Shown in pieces: positions 5,508 through 5,805 of a stretch of DNA of 5,805 nt; the stretch's first letter is position 1, and the number at the start of each line of letters is the position of its first letter. Both the position numbers and the translations under genes were made by a program. The notes beneath the pieces are model-generated. The model had not been told where the DNA came from. It did no database searches and worked only from the letters and a program-made list of their open reading frames with translations. The stretch is from contig PFAG01000008.1 of NCBI GenBank assembly GCA_002773755.1, positions 1-5,805 on the forward strand, read 5' to 3'. This DNA comes from Candidatus Colwellbacteria bacterium CG10_big_fil_rev_8_21_14_0_10_41_28 (GTDB lineage: Bacteria > Patescibacteriota > Minisyncoccia > UBA6257 > Colwellbacteraceae).

Positions 5508-5513
5508 CAAGAA

Positions 5514-5543
5514 TTGAAAAAGGTACCACTATTTAGATACAAT
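5514..5543 (+). promoter_or_regulatory. Sigma70-type promoter of tRNA-Ser
   Basis: TTGAAA (5514-5519, 5/6 match) and TACAAT (5538-5543, 5/6 match) are separated by 18 bases. The predicted start near 5550 is about 7 bases before the mature tRNA 5' end, a normal arrangement for a tRNA gene. Confidence 0.65.
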
Positions 5544-5556
5544 CTTCCTAGGGCTT

Positions 5557-5649
5557 GGTGAGGTACCCAAGTGGTTTAAGGGGACGGTTTGCTAAACCGT
5601 TAGGTCGGTTTGTGCCGGCGCGAGGGTTCGAATCCCTCCCTCACCGCCA
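5557..5649 (+). tRNA. tRNA-Ser (anticodon GCU), CCA encoded
   Basis: It is a class II tRNA of 93 nt including CCA. The acceptor GGTGAGG (5557-5563) pairs with CCTCACC (5639-5645). The discriminator is G (5646), expected for serine, and CCA is encoded at 5647-5649. The anticodon stem ACGGT/ACCGT closes loop TTGCTAA, with anticodon GCT at 5591-5593, reading AGC/AGU. A long variable arm (5601-5621) contains a CGG/CCG stem, and the T arm is GAGGG-TTCGAAT-CCCTC. It is the only one of the three tRNAs here with encoded CCA. Confidence 0.96.
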
Positions 5650-5661
5650 ATTTACAATTTC

Positions 5662-5690
5662 GCTTCCGAAACGGCGGGAGCAATTTATTG
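5662..5690 (+). terminator. Possible weak terminator after tRNA-Ser
   Basis: GCTTCC (5662-5667) pairs with GGGAGC (5676-5681), including one G-T pair, around an 8-base loop. AATTTATTG follows. The stem is short and the T-run is broken, so termination efficiency is doubtful. Its place 13 bases after the tRNA CCA fits a 3' end. Confidence 0.3.
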
Positions 5691-5746
5691 ATACAAAACC
5701 ATTGTGTATGACTCCCTATGTGCAGGACGTTATGAAGATAAGTGGG

Positions 5747-5752
5747 TATAAT
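5747..5752 (+). promoter_or_regulatory. -10 box upstream of the dCTP deaminase gene
   Basis: A perfect TATAAT ends 13 bases before the ATG at 5766, with no clear -35 at 5723-5730. The predicted transcript start near 5759 leaves a leader of about 7 bases without a Shine-Dalgarno sequence. Confidence 0.45.
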
Positions 5753-5765
5753 AGCTTTTAAGATA

Positions 5766-5805
5766 ATGATTCTTTCAGATAGAGACATATTAAAGGCATT
5801 AGACA
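5766..5805 (+). CDS. dcd: Probable dCTP deaminase, first 13 codons (3' part outside the window)
   Basis: The frame from ATG 5766-5768 reads MILSDRDILKALD to the window edge. The opening MILSDRDI is highly characteristic of dCTP deaminases, which convert dCTP to dUTP (or directly to dUMP in the bifunctional form) for dTMP synthesis. The catalytic region lies outside the window, so the mono- and bifunctional forms cannot be told apart. The TATAAT box 13 bases upstream and the lack of a Shine-Dalgarno match the other SD-less starts nearby. The call rests on 13 residues only. Confidence 0.7.
   Translation, partial: MILSDRDILKALD

Noticed and set aside
5555..5788. Small open frames on both strands over and after tRNA-Ser
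   Set aside because: They translate the tRNA and its flank, have no ribosome binding site or recognisable product, and overlap the dcd start.
1..5805. CRISPR array, insertion sequence, toxin-antitoxin pair, phage genes or a riboswitch
   Set aside because: I saw no regularly spaced repeats, transposase, terminal inverted repeats, paired small toxin-antitoxin genes or recognisable riboswitch core. Apart from the orphan gene, the complete genes are housekeeping or common enzyme families.

Overview
The window looks like ordinary chromosomal DNA from a small-genome bacterium, most likely of the Patescibacteria/CPR radiation. This is inferred from several things: an IF-2 that begins almost directly with its GTPase domain (474 residues, no long N-terminal region), a short HSP20 of the type I associate with that group, dense gene packing, and most start codons lacking a Shine-Dalgarno sequence. 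Genes end with TAA, TAG and TGA, so the standard code fits and there is no sign that TGA is reassigned. Base composition is moderately AT-rich (35-40% GC in the stretches I counted), except for one island near the left end at about 51% GC.

Left part (1-1219, mixed strands): the 3' end of a PrsW-like membrane protease gene runs off the left edge on the + strand. It is separated by a stem-loop from a convergent, GC-rich orphan gene on the - strand (347-721). That orphan has its own consensus promoter and a G-rich ribosome binding site. Divergent from it lies a small heat-shock protein gene (818-1219), whose extended -10 box ends 7 bases before the ATG, so its mRNA is probably leaderless.

Central part (1221-5468, all - strand): in transcription order this is infB (IF-2), tRNA-Cys(GCA), a HAD-family phosphatase, tRNA-Leu(UAA), an alpha/beta-hydrolase and a GT4-family glycosyltransferase. 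The last two overlap by 4 bases (ATGA). Gaps are 11-41 bases, so much of the run may be co-transcribed, with the two tRNAs acting as processing points between protein genes. The glycosyltransferase ends one base from the convergent HSP20 gene.

Right part (5469-5805, + strand): tRNA-Ser(GCU), with a good sigma70-type promoter, is divergent from infB. It is followed by a possible weak terminator, another -10 box, and the first 13 codons of a probable dCTP deaminase gene cut by the window edge.

The genes cover translation (IF-2 and three tRNAs), proteostasis (HSP20 and the PrsW-like protease), lipid or glycan metabolism (glycosyltransferase and possibly the hydrolase) and nucleotide metabolism (dCTP deaminase and possibly the HAD enzyme). 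I see no CRISPR array, insertion sequence, phage gene or obvious defence system. No intergenic stretch exceeds about 120 bases. The least explained item is the GC-rich orphan gene at 347-721.
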